This document shows positions 34,802 to 47,964 of a stretch of DNA of 64,000 bases, piece after piece. The DNA is from Panopea generosa. Lineage: Eukaryota; Mollusca; Bivalvia; Adapedonta; Hiatellidae. The notes below the pieces were generated by a model. It was not told the origin of the DNA and made no database searches. It saw nothing but the letters and a program-made list of their open reading frames with translations. The stretch is from assembly GCA_029582155.1 (NCBI GenBank), contig CM055911.1, positions 22,068,014 to 22,132,013 of the forward strand, given 5' to 3'. The position numbers and the translations under genes are program-made. Each line of letters opens with the position of its first letter. The first letter of the stretch is position 1.

Positions 34802-34948
34802 GTATTTTGGCAAAGGATAGTAACTCGTTACGTATAAGAGGATAGTTAAGTCTTTCTGTTTTCGTGGATATTTGCAAATCGGGTATTAGTAATGTTGTCG
34901 TAAGTATACTATAGACGAATAGTAAAATTGACTAAAATTTTCTATATT
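34802..34948 (-). repeat. Right inverted terminal repeat of the DIRS fossil
   Basis: The inner part, GTATTTTGGCAAAGGATAGT through CTTTCTGTTTTCGTGGAT, is complementary to the left repeat. The outer part, GTAATGTTGTCGTAAGTATA then CTATAGACGAATAGTAAAAT, matches the internal complementary region up to CTATATT, which fixes the right end at about 34,948. Confidence 0.82.
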
Positions 34949-35605
34949 TGTCCGATAGCATCAGTGAATTTCTGCTGACCAATTTCCATGCAGTGTTTTT
35001 TCCCCTGGCTACCATCTAGATATTGAAAATTTCACCAAAGTTCTGTTTTCATAAGTAACAATGATTTATTACTTAAAAGTTCCTTCTACGATTCTACGAT
35101 ATTGTGATTTCTTTCAACACCCAGAACAGTCCTCACAACTGTAAAAAAGGAGTATATATTTAAAGCAGTGAAGAAATCGGAACAAATGAATATTCACATA
35201 CTCCACTGTAGACACTGTTCTAACTTCTTCGTAAGGAGTAAAATGATTGCAATATTGCTTTAAATGTCAACTCATCACATCAGAATTGAATACTAATTAA
35301 TTTCAATCATACTTTGGACGCTTTATGTTGCATTCTCGCATTCCACAGTCGCAAATTCGATAAAGCCTTCGGACCCACTCTGCATAATTTCAACGAAGAA
35401 CAACGTAACATTGATTTAAGGCAAATTAATTTATGTCGTTTATATATCAAGCGTTGTTAAAACGAATTAGAAATATTGAGAAATTGTCAATCAGTTTATT
35501 CTGCGAACATAAATGAGTAAAAACGTTGATAGTTATGAGAACAATATATGTTGTTGTATGGTGTTTAGCGTTGCTTTCAACAGTGTTTTTAGTTATATCG
35601 TGACG
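34949..35605. other. AT-rich spacer
   Basis: About 660 bp between the DIRS element and a SINE. No gene or element is recognised. Confidence 0.5.
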
Positions 35606-35815
35606 GTGTCTTGAGACAGTATTCTGAGCGCTGCCACAGATACATGGTAAGATACCCTACCCTGTCTCATTATACTGGACCGACGAGACCTAGAATTCTC
35701 CTCTAAATGGTGAGCGTCAAGCGAGAAAGCTTTCAGTACCATCTTTGGTATGAGCCGGTCGCATGCGAGGCAAACACTCTACCACTAGACCACGCTGCGG
35801 TCATAGAAAATTATA
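35606..35815 (-). mobile_element. tRNA-derived SINE (minus strand)
   Basis: Read on the minus strand, GTGGTCTAGTGGTAGAGTGT followed by TTGCCTCGCATGCGACCGGC is a tRNA-like head with a clear pol III A box (TAGTGGTAGAG). The body follows: GGTACTGAAAGCTTTCTCGC, GACGCTCACCATTTAGAGGA, CGTCGGTCCAGTATAATGAG and GGGTAGGGTATCTTACCATG. I remember near-identical bodies from abundant molluscan SINEs with GTGACTGGGTGGGGTATCATG. The B box is weak and no target duplication was found. It lies directly before the 33-bp array. Confidence 0.7.
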
Positions 35816-35869
35816 TAATCCTGGCACAGAAACGTCATAAGTCATTGTGCTATCGAGTTATCAAGAGGT

Positions 35870-37735
35870 TCGCGAGATGCACGATTGTGATTGGAGGCCG
35901 ATGCTACGATAGCACAATTGTGACTGGAAGGTGAAACAACGACGGCACGATTGTGACTGGAAGGTGATGCTACAACAAGTACGAGTGTGACCGGATGGTG
36001 ATGCCTACGACAAGCACGATTGTGACTGGAAAGTAATTCTACGACAAGTACGATAGTAACCAGTAAATGATGCTCCGACAAATACGAGTGTGACTTGATT
36101 GTGATACTACGACAGCACGATTGTGACTGGAAAAGATGCTACGACAAGTACGATTGTGACTGGATGGTGATGCTATGACAGCACGATTGTGACTGGAAGG
36201 TGATGCTACATATATGATAGCACGATTGTGACTGGAAGGTGGTGCTACGACAGCACGATTGTGACAGGAAGGTGGTGCTACGACAGAACGATTGTGACAG
36301 GAAGGTGGTGGTACGACAGCACGATTGTGACAGGAAGGTGGTGCTACGACAGAACGATTGTGACAGAAACATGATGCTACGACAGCACGATTGTGACAGG
36401 AAGGTGATGCTACGACAACATGAGTGTGACAGGAAGATGAGCTACGATAGCACGATTGTGACTGGAGGGTGATGCTACATGTATGATAGCACGATTGTGA
36501 CAGGAAGGTGGTGCTACGACAGCACGATTGAGACAGGAAGGTAGTGGTACGACAGCAGGATTGTGATAGGAAGGTGATTCTATGACTGCACAATTGTGAC
36601 AGCAAGGTGATGCTACGACAGCACGATTATGACAGGAAGATGATTCAACCACAGCACGATTGAAAAAAGAAGATGATGCTACGACAACATGAGTGTGACA
36701 GGAAGGTGATGCTACGACAGCATGATTGTGACAGGAAGGTGATGCTACGACAGCACCATTGTGACAGGAAGGTGATGCTACCACAGCACGATTGTGACAG
36801 CAAGGTGATATTATGACAGCACGATTGTGACAGAAGGTGGTGCTACGACAGCACGATTGTGACAGGAAGGTGATGCTACGACAGCACGATTGTGACAGGA
36901 AGGTGATGCTACCACAGCACGATTGTGACAGCAAGGTGATATTATGACAGCACGATTGTGACAGAAGGTGGTGCTACGACAGCACTATTGTAACAAGAAG
37001 GTGATGCTACGACAGCAAGATTGTAACAGGAAGTCGATGCTACGACAGCACGATTGTGAAAGGAAGGTGGTGCTACGACAGCACGATTGTGACAGGAAGG
37101 TGATGCTACGCAGAACGATTGTGACAGGAAGGTGATGCTACGACAGCACGATTGTGACAGGAAGGTGATGCTACCACAGCACGATTGTGACAGCAAGGTG
37201 ATATTATGACAGCACGATTGTGACAGGAAGGTGGTGCTACGACAGCACGATTGTAACAAGAAGGTGATGATGCTACGACAGCAAGATTGTGACAGGAAGT
37301 CGATGCTACGACAGCACGATTGTGAAAGGAAGGTGGTGCTACGACAGCACGACTGTGACAGGAAGGTGATTCTACGACAGCACGATTGTGATGGAAGGTG
37401 ATACTACGACAGCACGATTGTGACAGGAAGGTGATGTTACGACAGCACGATTGTGACAGCAAGGTGATGCTACGGCAGCACGATTGTAACAGGAAGTCGA
37501 TGCTACGACAGCACGATTGTAACAGGAAGGTGATGCTACGACAGCACGATTGTGACAGGAAGGTGATGCTACGACAGCACGATTGTGACAGGAAGGTGAT
37601 GCTACGACAGCACGATTAAGACAGGAAGGTGGTGCTACGACAGCACGATTGTGACAGGAAGGTGATGCTACGACAGCACGATTGTGACAGGAAGGTGATG
37701 CTACGACAGCACGATTGTGGTAGTACGACAGCACG
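35870..37735. repeat. 33-bp minisatellite, about 56 copies
   Basis: The unit is GACAGCACGATTGTGACAGG plus AAGGTGATGCTAC, 33 bp. The left part (to about 36,480) is more diverged and the right part nearly uniform, suggesting growth toward the right. Blocks of several units are repeated: the series containing GATATTATGACAGCACGATT occurs near 36,800, 36,930 and 37,200. Since 33 is a multiple of three, long frames are open on both strands (to 188 codons, an 11-residue repeat such as CHNRAVVASPS). I do not consider these genes. Confidence 0.95.
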
Positions 37736-37744
37736 ATGTATGCA

Positions 37745-38190
37745 TTGTACATGTATCATTAAGCATATGTTATTTGAATCTGTATTGCTAAATATATTTC
37801 AAAGAGACAACCCAATGAGTCCAATATATCAGGATATAATGTTAAAAAAATAGTGATAATTACATCATATAATTATATGCTTAAAGTTATTTTATCATGA
37901 TGCGTTGTGTTAAAACACATCTTTTTTCTGCTTATATTATATGGATTTTGCGGTCAGATTGCAGTCGTGTTATAAATTATCGTTACGTTCTAACGTTTAT
38001 ATATTTAAAAGGTATGGTATTTTTCAGACCATTATAGATGAATCATAATTTCTAAGAACATCGCTTGAATTCGATATGTTAGTTATAATAACTTGTCTAT
38101 AAAAATCGCCTGACACTTTTACTCAATCTTATTATTTCAGGTTCCTTGGAACAAAGACGCTCTAAGATGTGGTAAAGACAGACTCGCTTA
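37745..38190 (+). repeat. Duplicated block A, copy 2, left part
   Basis: It aligns with about 21,110-21,640. Homology begins directly after the 33-bp array and stops around CAGACTCGCTTACAG. Differences are many, so the duplication is old. Confidence 0.65.
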
Positions 38191-39394
38191 CAGCAATAAG
38201 CATTGCGAACCTACAGAAAATGTTGGTTATTACATATTAGTACATATGTGTATACAGGTACACTATTAATCCAACTAAATGTTTTACCATAGCATTTGAT
38301 GGCAGAACAAAGTTTCAACAAACTATCTATAGGGATGGGCACAATTAGCCAAACAAAGTTAGACATGTAGGAGTACTCCTGAATAATCGACTGCCGGATA
38401 ACGATGAAGCCATTAATGCGTGTCCCAAAACAGAATCTTCTCTTTTTTTTTTCGCTGCTACATGTATCTTTTAACATAAATCCCATTCACATAAACCCTA
38501 TACATTCGGCTAATTTAGTAACCAAAATCTGTATCCCAAGACTTTTGTTTGGGACTAAGTAAGATGAAAATCATTTATTTCTGAAATAAACTGTAGAAAA
38601 CTATGCTTCCTTGGTCGAATATATATAACATACTAAATTACTGACCAACTAAACATATGTTTAATGCGCGACTATCAGTTTACAGCTGTGGCAGCAATTC
38701 CAAACAGCGTAGTTTTATCCTCGGTAGTATCAGCATTCACGACAAGTAATTACTATCTAACCATCTCGTTAATTAGTTTAATAAATGGAACATTCCGTAA
38801 CAAAGACTATAGGAAACATTATGTAAACTGACCATTTAAAAATCGGAAAATGAATCATGGAATGTGAGAATGCAAAATGACGATTATTTTAAAATATATT
38901 GCAACATGCACACATGCATAGAAAAAGCTATCATTTGGGAGAGTACAACAGATAGCGATAGTTTACCATATGATTTTAATGTAAGCGTATTGTTGTTTTA
39001 CCAGAATACTACTACTGAAACCGCATCTCTTTGTCGGTACTATGACACATCTTTCAATAATAACAATACTCCGGTGTCCCGTTGGGGCCATCACGGCATA
39101 TTTATTAAATAAATTATACAATACACATATCATAATCGACTGTAATTTTATGCCGGACCAAATGGGTGATTTTTACAACATAATACAGAATTCATATTCC
39201 TGGTTAAATTAAACATATTTTATAACTAATGCTATGTAAGAGGCATTATCAACAATAATGCATGTATGTAACGAAACCCTAGAAGCTAATAGGAAAACGA
39301 ATACTGTTTCCAACGAGCAGAAGTGCACATGAGAATAGCAATATAGTTTGTTTCGAAATGCATGAAAGCTGCTTAGCAGATAGCTATGCATAAG
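38191..39394. other. AT-rich spacer
   Basis: About 1.2 kb with short frames only (91 codons at 38,211-38,486 minus; 82 codons at 38,864-39,112 plus), neither with a recognisable motif. This is part of the DNA that separates the two halves of duplicated block A. Confidence 0.45.
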
Positions 39395-42300
39395 ACGATG
39401 TAATATATTAATCATATATCATATAAGGCTCCAGCATCGTAACAAAAGACAATGTAATATATGAAGCATATATCATATAAGGCTTCCGGCATCATAACAA
39501 TAGATAACGTAATATATGAAGCATATATCATACATGTATAAGGCTTTCAGCATCATAAAAAAAGTCAATGTAATATATGAAGCATATATCATATAAGGCT
39601 TCAAGTATCATAACAAAAGACAATGTAATATATGAAGCATATATCATACATGTATAAGGCTTCAAGCATCATAACAAAAGACAATGTAATATATGAAGCA
39701 TATATCATACATGTATAAGGCTTCAAGCATCATAACAAAAGACAATGTAATATATGGAGCATATATCATATAAGGCTTCAAGCATCATAACAAAAGACAA
39801 TGTAATATATGAAGCATATATCATATAAGGCTTCAAGCATCATAACAAAAGACAATGTAATATATGAAGCATATATCATATAAGGCTTCAAGCATCATAA
39901 CAAAAGACAATGTAATATATGAAGCATATATCATATTAGGCTTCCAGCATCATAACAAAAGACAATGTAATATATGAAGCATATATCATATAAGGCTTCA
40001 AGCATCATAACAAAAGACAATGTAATATATGGAGCATATATCATATAAGGCTTCCAGCATCATAACAAAAGACAATGTAATATATGAAGCATATATCATA
40101 TAAGGCTTCAAGCATCATAACAAAAGACAATGTAATATATGAAGCATATATCATATAAGGCTTCAAGCATCATAACAAAAGACAATGTAATATATGGAGC
40201 ATATATCATATAAGGCTTCCAGCATCATAACAAAAGACAATGTAATATATGAAGCATATATCATATAAGGCTTCAAGCATCATAACAAAAGACAATGTAA
40301 TATATGAAGCATATATCATATAAGGCTTCAAGCATCATAACAAAAGACAACGTAATATATGAAGCATATATCATACATGTATAAGGCTTCAAGCATCAAA
40401 ACAAAAGACAATGTAATATATGAAGCATATATCATATAAGGCTTCCAGCATCATAACAAAAGACAATGTAATATATGAAGCATATATCATATAAGGCTTC
40501 AAGCATCATAACAATAGATAACGTAATATATGAAGCATATATCATACATGTATAAGGCTTCAAGCATCATAACAAAAGACAATGTAATATATGGAGCATA
40601 TATCATATAAGGCTTCCAGCATCATAACAAAAGACAATGTAATATATGAAGCATATATCATATAAGGCTTCAAGCATCATAACAAAAGACAATGTAATAT
40701 ATGAAGCATATATCATATAAGGCTTCAAGCATCATAACAAAAGACAACGTAATATATGAAGCATATATCATACATGTATAAGGCTTCAAGCATCATAACA
40801 AAAGACAATGTAATATATGAAGCATATATCATATAAGGCTTCAAGCATCATAACAAAAGACAATGTAATATATGAAGCATATATCATATAAGGCTTCAAG
40901 CATCATAACAAAAGACAATGAAATATATGAAGCATATATCATATAAGGCTTCAAGCATCATAACAAAAGACAATGTAATATATGAAGCATATATCATATA
41001 AGGCTTCAAGCATCATAACAAAAGACAATGTAATATATGGAGCATATATCATATAAGGCTTCCAGCATCATAACAAAAGACAATGTAATATATGAAGCAT
41101 ATATCATATAAGGCTTCAAGCATCATAACAAAAGACAATGTAATATATGAAGCATATATCATATAAGGCTTCAAGCATCATAACAAAAGACAATGTAATA
41201 TATGAAGCATATATCATACATGTATAAGGCTTCAAGCATCATAACAAAAGACAATGTAATATATGAAGCATATATCATATAAGGCTTCAAGCATCATAAC
41301 AAAAGACAATGTAATATATGAAGCATATATCATATAAGGCTTCAAGCATCATAACAAAAGACAATGAAATATATGAAGCATATATCATATAAGGCTTCAA
41401 GCATCATAACAAAAGACAATGTAATATATGAAGCATATATCATATAAGGCTTCAAGCATCATAACAAAAGACAATGTAATATATGAAGCATATATCATAC
41501 ATGTATAAGGCTTCAAGCATCATAACAAAAGACAATGTAATATATGAAGCATATAGCATATAAGGCTTCAAGCATCATAACAAAAGACAATGTAATATAT
41601 GAAGCATATATCATATAAGGCTTCCGGCATCATAACAATAGATAACGTAATATATGAAGCATATATCATACATGTATAAGGCTTCAAGCATCATAACAAA
41701 AGACAATGTAATATATGAAGCATATATCATATAAGGCTTCAAGCATCATAACAAAAGACAATGTAATAAATGAAGCATATATCATATAAGGCTTCAAGCA
41801 TCATAACAAAAGACAATGAAATATATGAAGCATATATCATATAAGGTTTCAAGCATCATAACAAAAGACAATGTAATATATGAAGCATATATCATATTAG
41901 GCTTCCAGCATCATAATAAAAGACAATGTAATATATGAAGCATATATCATATAAGGCTTCAAGCATCATAACAAAAGACAATGTAATATATGAAGCATAT
42001 ATCATATTAGGCTTCCAGCATCATAATAAAAGACAATGTAATACATGAAGCATATATCATATAAGGTTTCCGGCATCATAACAAAAGACAATGTAATATA
42101 TGAAGCATATATCATACATGTAAAGGCTTCCAGCATCATAACAAAAGACAATGCAATATATGAAGCATATATCATATAAGGCTTCCGGCATCATAACAAA
42201 AGACAGTGAAATATATGAAGCATATATCATATAAGGCTTCAAGCATCATAACAAAAGACAATGTAATATATGAAGCATATATCATATAAGGCTTCAAGCA

Positions 42301-44760
42301 TCATAACAAAAGACAATGAAATATATGAAGCATATATCATATAAGGCTTCAAGCATCATAACAAAAGACAATGTAATATATGAAGCATATATCATATAAG
42401 GCTTCAAGCATCATAACAAAAGACAATGTAATATATGAAGCATATATCATATAAGTCTTCAAGCATCATAACAAAAGACAATGAAATATATGAAGCATAT
42501 ATCATATAAGGCTTCAAGCATCATAACAAAAGACAATGTAATATATGAAGCATATATCATATAAGGCTTCAAGCATCATAACAAAAGACAATGAAATATA
42601 TGAAGCATATATCATATAAGGCTTCAAGCATCATAACAAAAGACAATGTAATATATGAAGCATATATCATATAAGGCTTCAAGCATCATAACAAAAGACA
42701 ATGAAATATATGAAGCATATATCATATAAGGCTTCAAGCATCATAACAAAAGACAATGTAATATATGAAGCATATATCATATAAGGCTTCCAGCATCATA
42801 ACAAAAGACAATGAAATATATGAAGCATATATCATATAAGGCTTCAAGCATCATAACAAAAGACAATGTAATATATGAAGCATATATCATATAAGGCTTC
42901 AAGCATCATAACAAAAGACAATGAAATATATGAAGCATATATCATATAAGGCTTCAAGCATCATAACAAAAGACAATGTAATATATGAAGCATATATCAT
43001 ATTAGGCTTCAAGCATCATAACAAAAGACAATGAAATATATGAAGCATATATCATATAAGGCTTCAAGCATCATAACAAAAGACAATGTAATATATGAAG
43101 CATATATCATATAAGGCTTCAAGCATCATAACAAAAGACAATGAAATATATGAAGCATATATCATATAAGGCTTCAAGCATCATAACAAAAGACAATGTA
43201 ATATATGAAGCATATATCATATAAGGCTTCAAGCATCATAACAAAAGACAATGTAATATATGGAGCATATATCATATAAGGCTTCCAGCATCATAACAAA
43301 AGACAATGTAATATATGAAGCATATATCATATAAGGCTTCAAGCATCATAACAAAAGACAATGTAATATATGAAGCATATATCATATAAGGCTTCAAGCA
43401 TCATAACAAAAGACAATGTAATATATGAAGCATATATCATATAAGGCTTCAAGCATCATAACAAAAGACAGTGTAATATATGAAGCATATATCATATAAG
43501 GCTTCAAGCATCATAACAAAAGACAGTGTAATATATGAAGCATATATCATATAAGGCTTCAAGCATCATAACAAAAGACAATGTAATATATGAAGCATAT
43601 ATCATATAAGGCTTCAAGCATCATAACAAAAGACAATGTAATATATTAAGCATATATCATATAAGGCTTCAAGCATCATAACAAAAGACAATGTAATATA
43701 TGAAGCATATATCATATAAGGCTTCCAGCATCATAACAAAAGACAATGTAATATATGGAGCCTATATCATATAAGGCTTTCAGCATCATAACAAAAGACA
43801 ATGTAATATATGGAGCATATATCATATAAGGCTTCAAGCATCATAACAAAAGACAATGAAATATATGAAGTATATATCATATAAGGCTTTAAGCATCATA
43901 ACAAAAGACAATGTAATATATGAAGCATATATCATATAAGGCTTCAAGCATCATAACAAAAGACAATGTAATATATGAAGCCTATATCATATAAGGCTTC
44001 CAGCATCATAACAAAAGACAATGTAATATATGAAGCATATATCATATAAGGCTTCCAGCATCATTACAAAAGACAATTTAATATATGAAGCATATATCAT
44101 ATAAGGCTTCCAGCATCATAACAAAAGACAATGTAATATATGAAGCATATATCATATAAGGCTTCAAGCATCATAACAAAAGACAATGTAATATATGAAG
44201 CATATATCATATAAGGCTTTAAGCATCATAATAAAAGACAATGTAATATATGAAGCATATATCATATAAGGCTTCAAGCATCATAATAAAAGACAATGAA
44301 ATATATGAAGCATATATCATATAAGGCTTCAAGCATCATAACAAAAGACAATGTAATATATGAAGCATATATCATATAAGGCTTCAAGCATCATAATAAA
44401 AGACAATGTAATATATGAAGCATATATCATATAAGGCTTCAAGCATCATAACAAAAGACAATGTAATATATGAAGCATATATCATATAAGGCTTCAAGCA
44501 TCATAACAAAAGACAATGTAATATATGAAGCATATATCATATAAGGCTTCCAGCATCATAATAAAAGACAATGTAATACATGAAGCATATATCATATAAG
44601 GTTTCCGGCATCATAACAAAAGACAATGTAATATATGAAGCATATATCATACATGTATAAGGCTTCCAGCATCATAACAAAAGATAATGTAATATATGAA
44701 GCATGTATCATATAAGGCTTCCAGCATCATAAAATAAAGACAATAAATATATCAAGAATA
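39395..44760. repeat. 55-bp satellite array, about 97 copies
   Basis: The basic unit is AAGCATCATAACAAAAGACA, ATGTAATATATGAAGCATAT, ATCATATAAGGCTTC, 55 bp. A longer variant of about 59-60 bp has CATACATGTATAAGG. Most units are over 95 percent alike, so the array is recently amplified. Between about 42,420 and 43,250 units with ATGTAATATATG and ATGAAATATATG alternate strictly, making a 110-bp dimer. Elsewhere units marked ATGGAGCATAT followed by CTTCCAGCATC recur as starts of longer blocks (about 40,030, 40,190, 40,590, 41,037). Edges are more diverged, as expected when homogenisation acts on the middle. Confidence 0.97.
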
Positions 44761-45130
44761 TATAATATAAGGATTCCAGCATCATAACATGTCAGAGTTA
44801 AATAATGTTTGACTTCATACATCCAGCATCATAACAAAAGACAATGTAATATATCAAGAATATATAATATAAGGCTTCCAGCATCATAACAAAAGACAAA
44901 GTAATATATCAAGAATATATAATATAAGGCTTCCAGCATCATAACATGTCAGAGTTAAATAATGTTTGACTTCATACATATGTGTTTTAGGTTCCATATT
45001 TATATCATGTAATGTTTCATGTTCAACTCATGTCATAATATAAGGCTTCCATCATCAAAGGACCAGATGTCAGAATTAAATAATGTATTACTTCATACCA
45101 ATATGTTTCAGGTTCCATATTTATATCATG
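44761..45130. repeat. Degenerate border of the 55-bp array
   Basis: Fragments of the satellite (CCAGCATCATAACAAAAGAC) alternate with another phrase, ATGTCAGAGTTAAATAATGT plus TTGACTTCATAC, which occurs three times, and with GGTTCCATATTTATATCATG, which occurs twice. This is an irregular mixture formed by duplication of the array edge with neighbouring sequence. Confidence 0.75.
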
Positions 45131-45134
45131 TAAT

Positions 45135-45600
45135 ATTTCATGTTTAACTCATGTCATATGACATATCTAAGTATCATATGATGATATCATGCTCAACTCA
45201 TGTCATATGTCATATTTAAATAACACGTAATGATATCATGTTCAACTCATGTCCTATGTCATATTTAAATATCATATGATGATATCATGTTCAACTCATG
45301 TCATATGTCATATTTAAATAACATGTGATGATATCATGTTAAACTAATGTCCTATATCATATTGAAATAATATGTGATCATATAATGTTCAACTCATGTC
45401 ATATGTCATATCTAAATATCATGTGATCATATAATGTTCAACTCATGTCATATGGCATATTTAAATATCATGTGATTATATAATGTTCAACTCATGTCAT
45501 ATGGCATATTTAAATATCATGTGATCATATCATATTCAAACTCATGTCATATGTCATATTTAAATATCGCATGATTATATCATGTCCCATATTCATACCA
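45135..45600. repeat. 49-bp tandem repeat, about 9 copies
   Basis: Units of about 49-50 bp: GTTCAACTCATGTCATATGT followed by CATATTTAAATATCATGTGA and TGATATCAT. Variation is moderate. The sequence is rich in CATATG, ATCATG and other short self-complementary words. Confidence 0.88.
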
Positions 45601-45751
45601 ATTCATATTTCCTGACACTTTTGTTTATATTTATTTCAGATTTATTATGTATGCTATACTTAATGCTTTTGTTTTTTTCTTCTCTTATTGTATATTATTA
45701 TTTGAATCATTATAACAAAGAGAAACAATGAGTATAAATAAGAAAATCAGC

Positions 45752-46365
45752 TATTAGTTTAGTCTATCTCAAAACGTGATATCTCTCCCGAAACAGGTCT
45801 ATTAACTATTAATGAAAAAGCTGAGATCTCTTTGCCTGTCACACAATTCATGTGACGTCATTCAAACTTTGAGTTGACGCAACTGACCAATCAACGTGCT
45901 CAAAATTGGGCTTTCCCAACTTTGCTATTTAAAGGAGCCATATGGGAAATCTGGGTCGGTGCTACAGACTATGACAGCAGCGAAATTTTATAGGAGTTAT
46001 CAGGTTTTCAATCATGTGAAAAGGCAAAATTGTTTAAAAAATATCAGTTTCATCAATAAAGAAAGATGGTGAATGCAAAATGATTAAATTTTATACATAT
46101 ACATGTAATGATCAACAATTTAGTTCGGCAACAATGTGAGATAGATACATACATTCTCTCTCTCTCTATATATATTTTGAAAGGGACTTTGAGAGATATA
46201 AATATATTTCTTTTTTGTTACTTAATTGAATTATAACATGCACTATCGAAGTACCACGATCTGAAGCGTAATATTTTCGAAACCACAATGCTTAATCTTA
46301 AAAGACAAACAATATTGTAAACTCATGTTTAGTCATAATCAACTATATATAAAATATTACATGTC
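45752..46365 (+). repeat. Duplicated block A, copy 2, right part
   Basis: It aligns with about 22,010-22,870 and holds the third promoter-like module. Landmarks shared with copy 1 are ATCTCTCCCGAA, TGCCTGTCACACAAT, GTAATGATCAACAATTTAGT and CGATCTGAAGCGTAATAT. Here CT repeats and a TA run replace part of the copy-1 sequence near 46,155. Confidence 0.7.
45845..45982 (+). promoter_or_regulatory. Promoter-like module, copy 3
   Basis: TGACGTCA (45,853-45,860), GAGTTGACGCAACTGACCAA with CCAAT (45,887-45,891), TATTTAAA (45,926-45,933) and GTCGGTGCTACAGACTAT about 25 bp further on. The 50 bases from CRE to CCAAT are nearly identical to copy 2, more alike than the surrounding duplicated DNA. No downstream exon is visible. 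Confidence 0.5.
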
Positions 46366-47964
46366 TCACTATCCTCTTATTGTTAGATATTTAAAGTGCG
46401 TTATAAATTTCCATGAATTCAAACACCTCTCTATAGGGCAGGGGTAAATCTCGGTGTTATACTAATTGCTAATGGTGGATATGTTGTTTTAATTATTAAC
46501 ACAATTTTGACAGTTTTGTCCACTAATTAACTGCCAATCACCCTATGTGTTTAATAAACATGCCAATTACATTTCCAATTTGAAGGAAACGAATTTCGGC
46601 ATTTCACTGACGTTTGTTAATGATCATTGGAAAACATACTAATTGGTATAATAAATTTGGTATAATTTTATGGGATAGGAATAATCTGTTTAGTCTATAG
46701 ACAGCAGCAAATACCGGTTCAATTTAGATTTTTTGTCTTCTATGAAATGAAGATTTTCAACATAAAATCAGAACCTAATATTCCAAACTGATAAAAAAAA
46801 GCCATATACACATTCATATTTTACTAGTTTTCTTTCCTATTTATTGATTTTTTTTCGGCCCAGTTAGTTTACATACTTATTTTTGATCGATTGCGAAATA
46901 AGCCCATAGCTTATACAAATCGCTCTCGAGTCCATTTCTGCCTAGTTGTTTTTTGAGAGACATCGGGTAGATCGTGGGATCGATCCGCAACCCCTGACGT
47001 CAGTAGCCACCTTCTGCAGCCAAAATTTCACCCACGGTTTATAGTCAAGTTAATTCTAAGCTATTTTTTTACATAATTAGATGTGATATGTGTGTGCACA
47101 TTACTTGCAATATAACTGATTTAGTTTGAAACAGCGTTGAAAATAGTGATCTCATATAACGTATTTTATTTATTTTTTTTTATAAAATTTTAATATAAAA
47201 AATATATATTTATAGAACTGCAAGATAAAGTCAACGAAAAAAAGATTTTCACTTTATTGCATCGAATAATTAGTACCGTTAAACCAACAACCTATCGCAC
47301 TGAACAAAATCCTTGATAAAACACGCTAACCTTGACAGCAGTGGGGGAAGGGTGTGATGGTGGTGCAGATAATATGACCCCTTGTGTACTCTGTAACTTA
47401 TGATAACTACTGGCTGTAATTTAGTAATCTTTTGCATACTAGGTGGTTATTTACAGTTCGCAGCGTGTTTAAAACAAAATGTATTGGTTTTTAACCTGTA
47501 AGTTAAACGATATTCTGATTTATGATATAACTGCCAAATTGATGACTAAATGCACAGCTTTATAATGCATTTGTACACCGAAATGCACTAATGAATACTG
47601 CATTGTTAATAATCATGTGGAAATATTATTTTCGTTTAATCACGATTTGTATTATCGACATAACTCTCCTGTATCGAAAGAAAAAGAGTGTATTCGAATG
47701 AACAAGTGCACTCGCAAGCGCGCTCACGATCGCACAAAGTTTATTTTACTGCGTGTAGCGCATACTACATTTCTTAGTGCACTCAGATACGCTGGGATAT
47801 ACTCAATCTATTTCTAGCATTCACGTGTGCGTTAATTATTAAAAACCAAGCGTTTGCTCACGGTTCAGGTCCACTCCGTTCAAGCTACGCTCGCGCTCCG
47901 TTTATGCTATGAGTGAACTCCGTTTGCGTGCATTTGGAGTACTTGAGCGGTTAAGGGTCTGTAA
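46366..47964. other. AT-rich stretch with a CpG-richer end
   Basis: About 1.6 kb. Around 46,965-47,010 the phrase GTGGGATCGATCCGCAAC resembles a pol III B box, but no A box or SINE body is evident. The last 250 bp (about 47,700-47,950) are clearly richer in CpG than the window, with AAGCGCGCTCACGATCGC and GCTACGCTCGCGCTCCG. A 66-codon frame crosses it but shows no motif. Confidence 0.4.

Larger units (their letters stand above)
25745..34948 (+). mobile_element. DIRS-type tyrosine-recombinase retrotransposon (fossil) with a nested insertion
   Basis: The element is bounded by inverted terminal repeats (25,745-25,868 and 34,802-34,948) and carries an internal complementary region (34,669-34,764) that matches the outer edges of both. 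This is the diagnostic structure of the DIRS order, which moves through a circular intermediate and integrates by tyrosine recombinase without target duplication. Both outer ends show ATT, the expected shared trinucleotide at the circle junction. In order it holds a Gag-like region, reverse transcriptase, RNase H and tyrosine recombinase. A separate 3.1-kb element sits in the RT. Without that insertion the length is about 6.1 kb, normal for DIRS. The coding regions are broken in several places, so it is a dead copy. I saw no methyltransferase domain. The closest described group would be DIRS1-like elements of molluscs; the exact family was not determined. Confidence 0.85.

Noticed and set aside
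36039-37752. Long open frames (up to 188 codons) with an 11-residue repeat on the minus strand
   Set aside because: They follow the 33-bp minisatellite exactly, exist on both strands and several frames, and have no non-repetitive coding flank.
39395-44760. CRISPR-like regular array
   Set aside because: There is no alternation of constant repeats and unique spacers; the whole 55-bp unit is repeated. The setting is eukaryotic.
46965-47010. SINE head with GTGGGATCGATCCGC
   Set aside because: Only a B-box-like word; no A box, body or tail could be seen.
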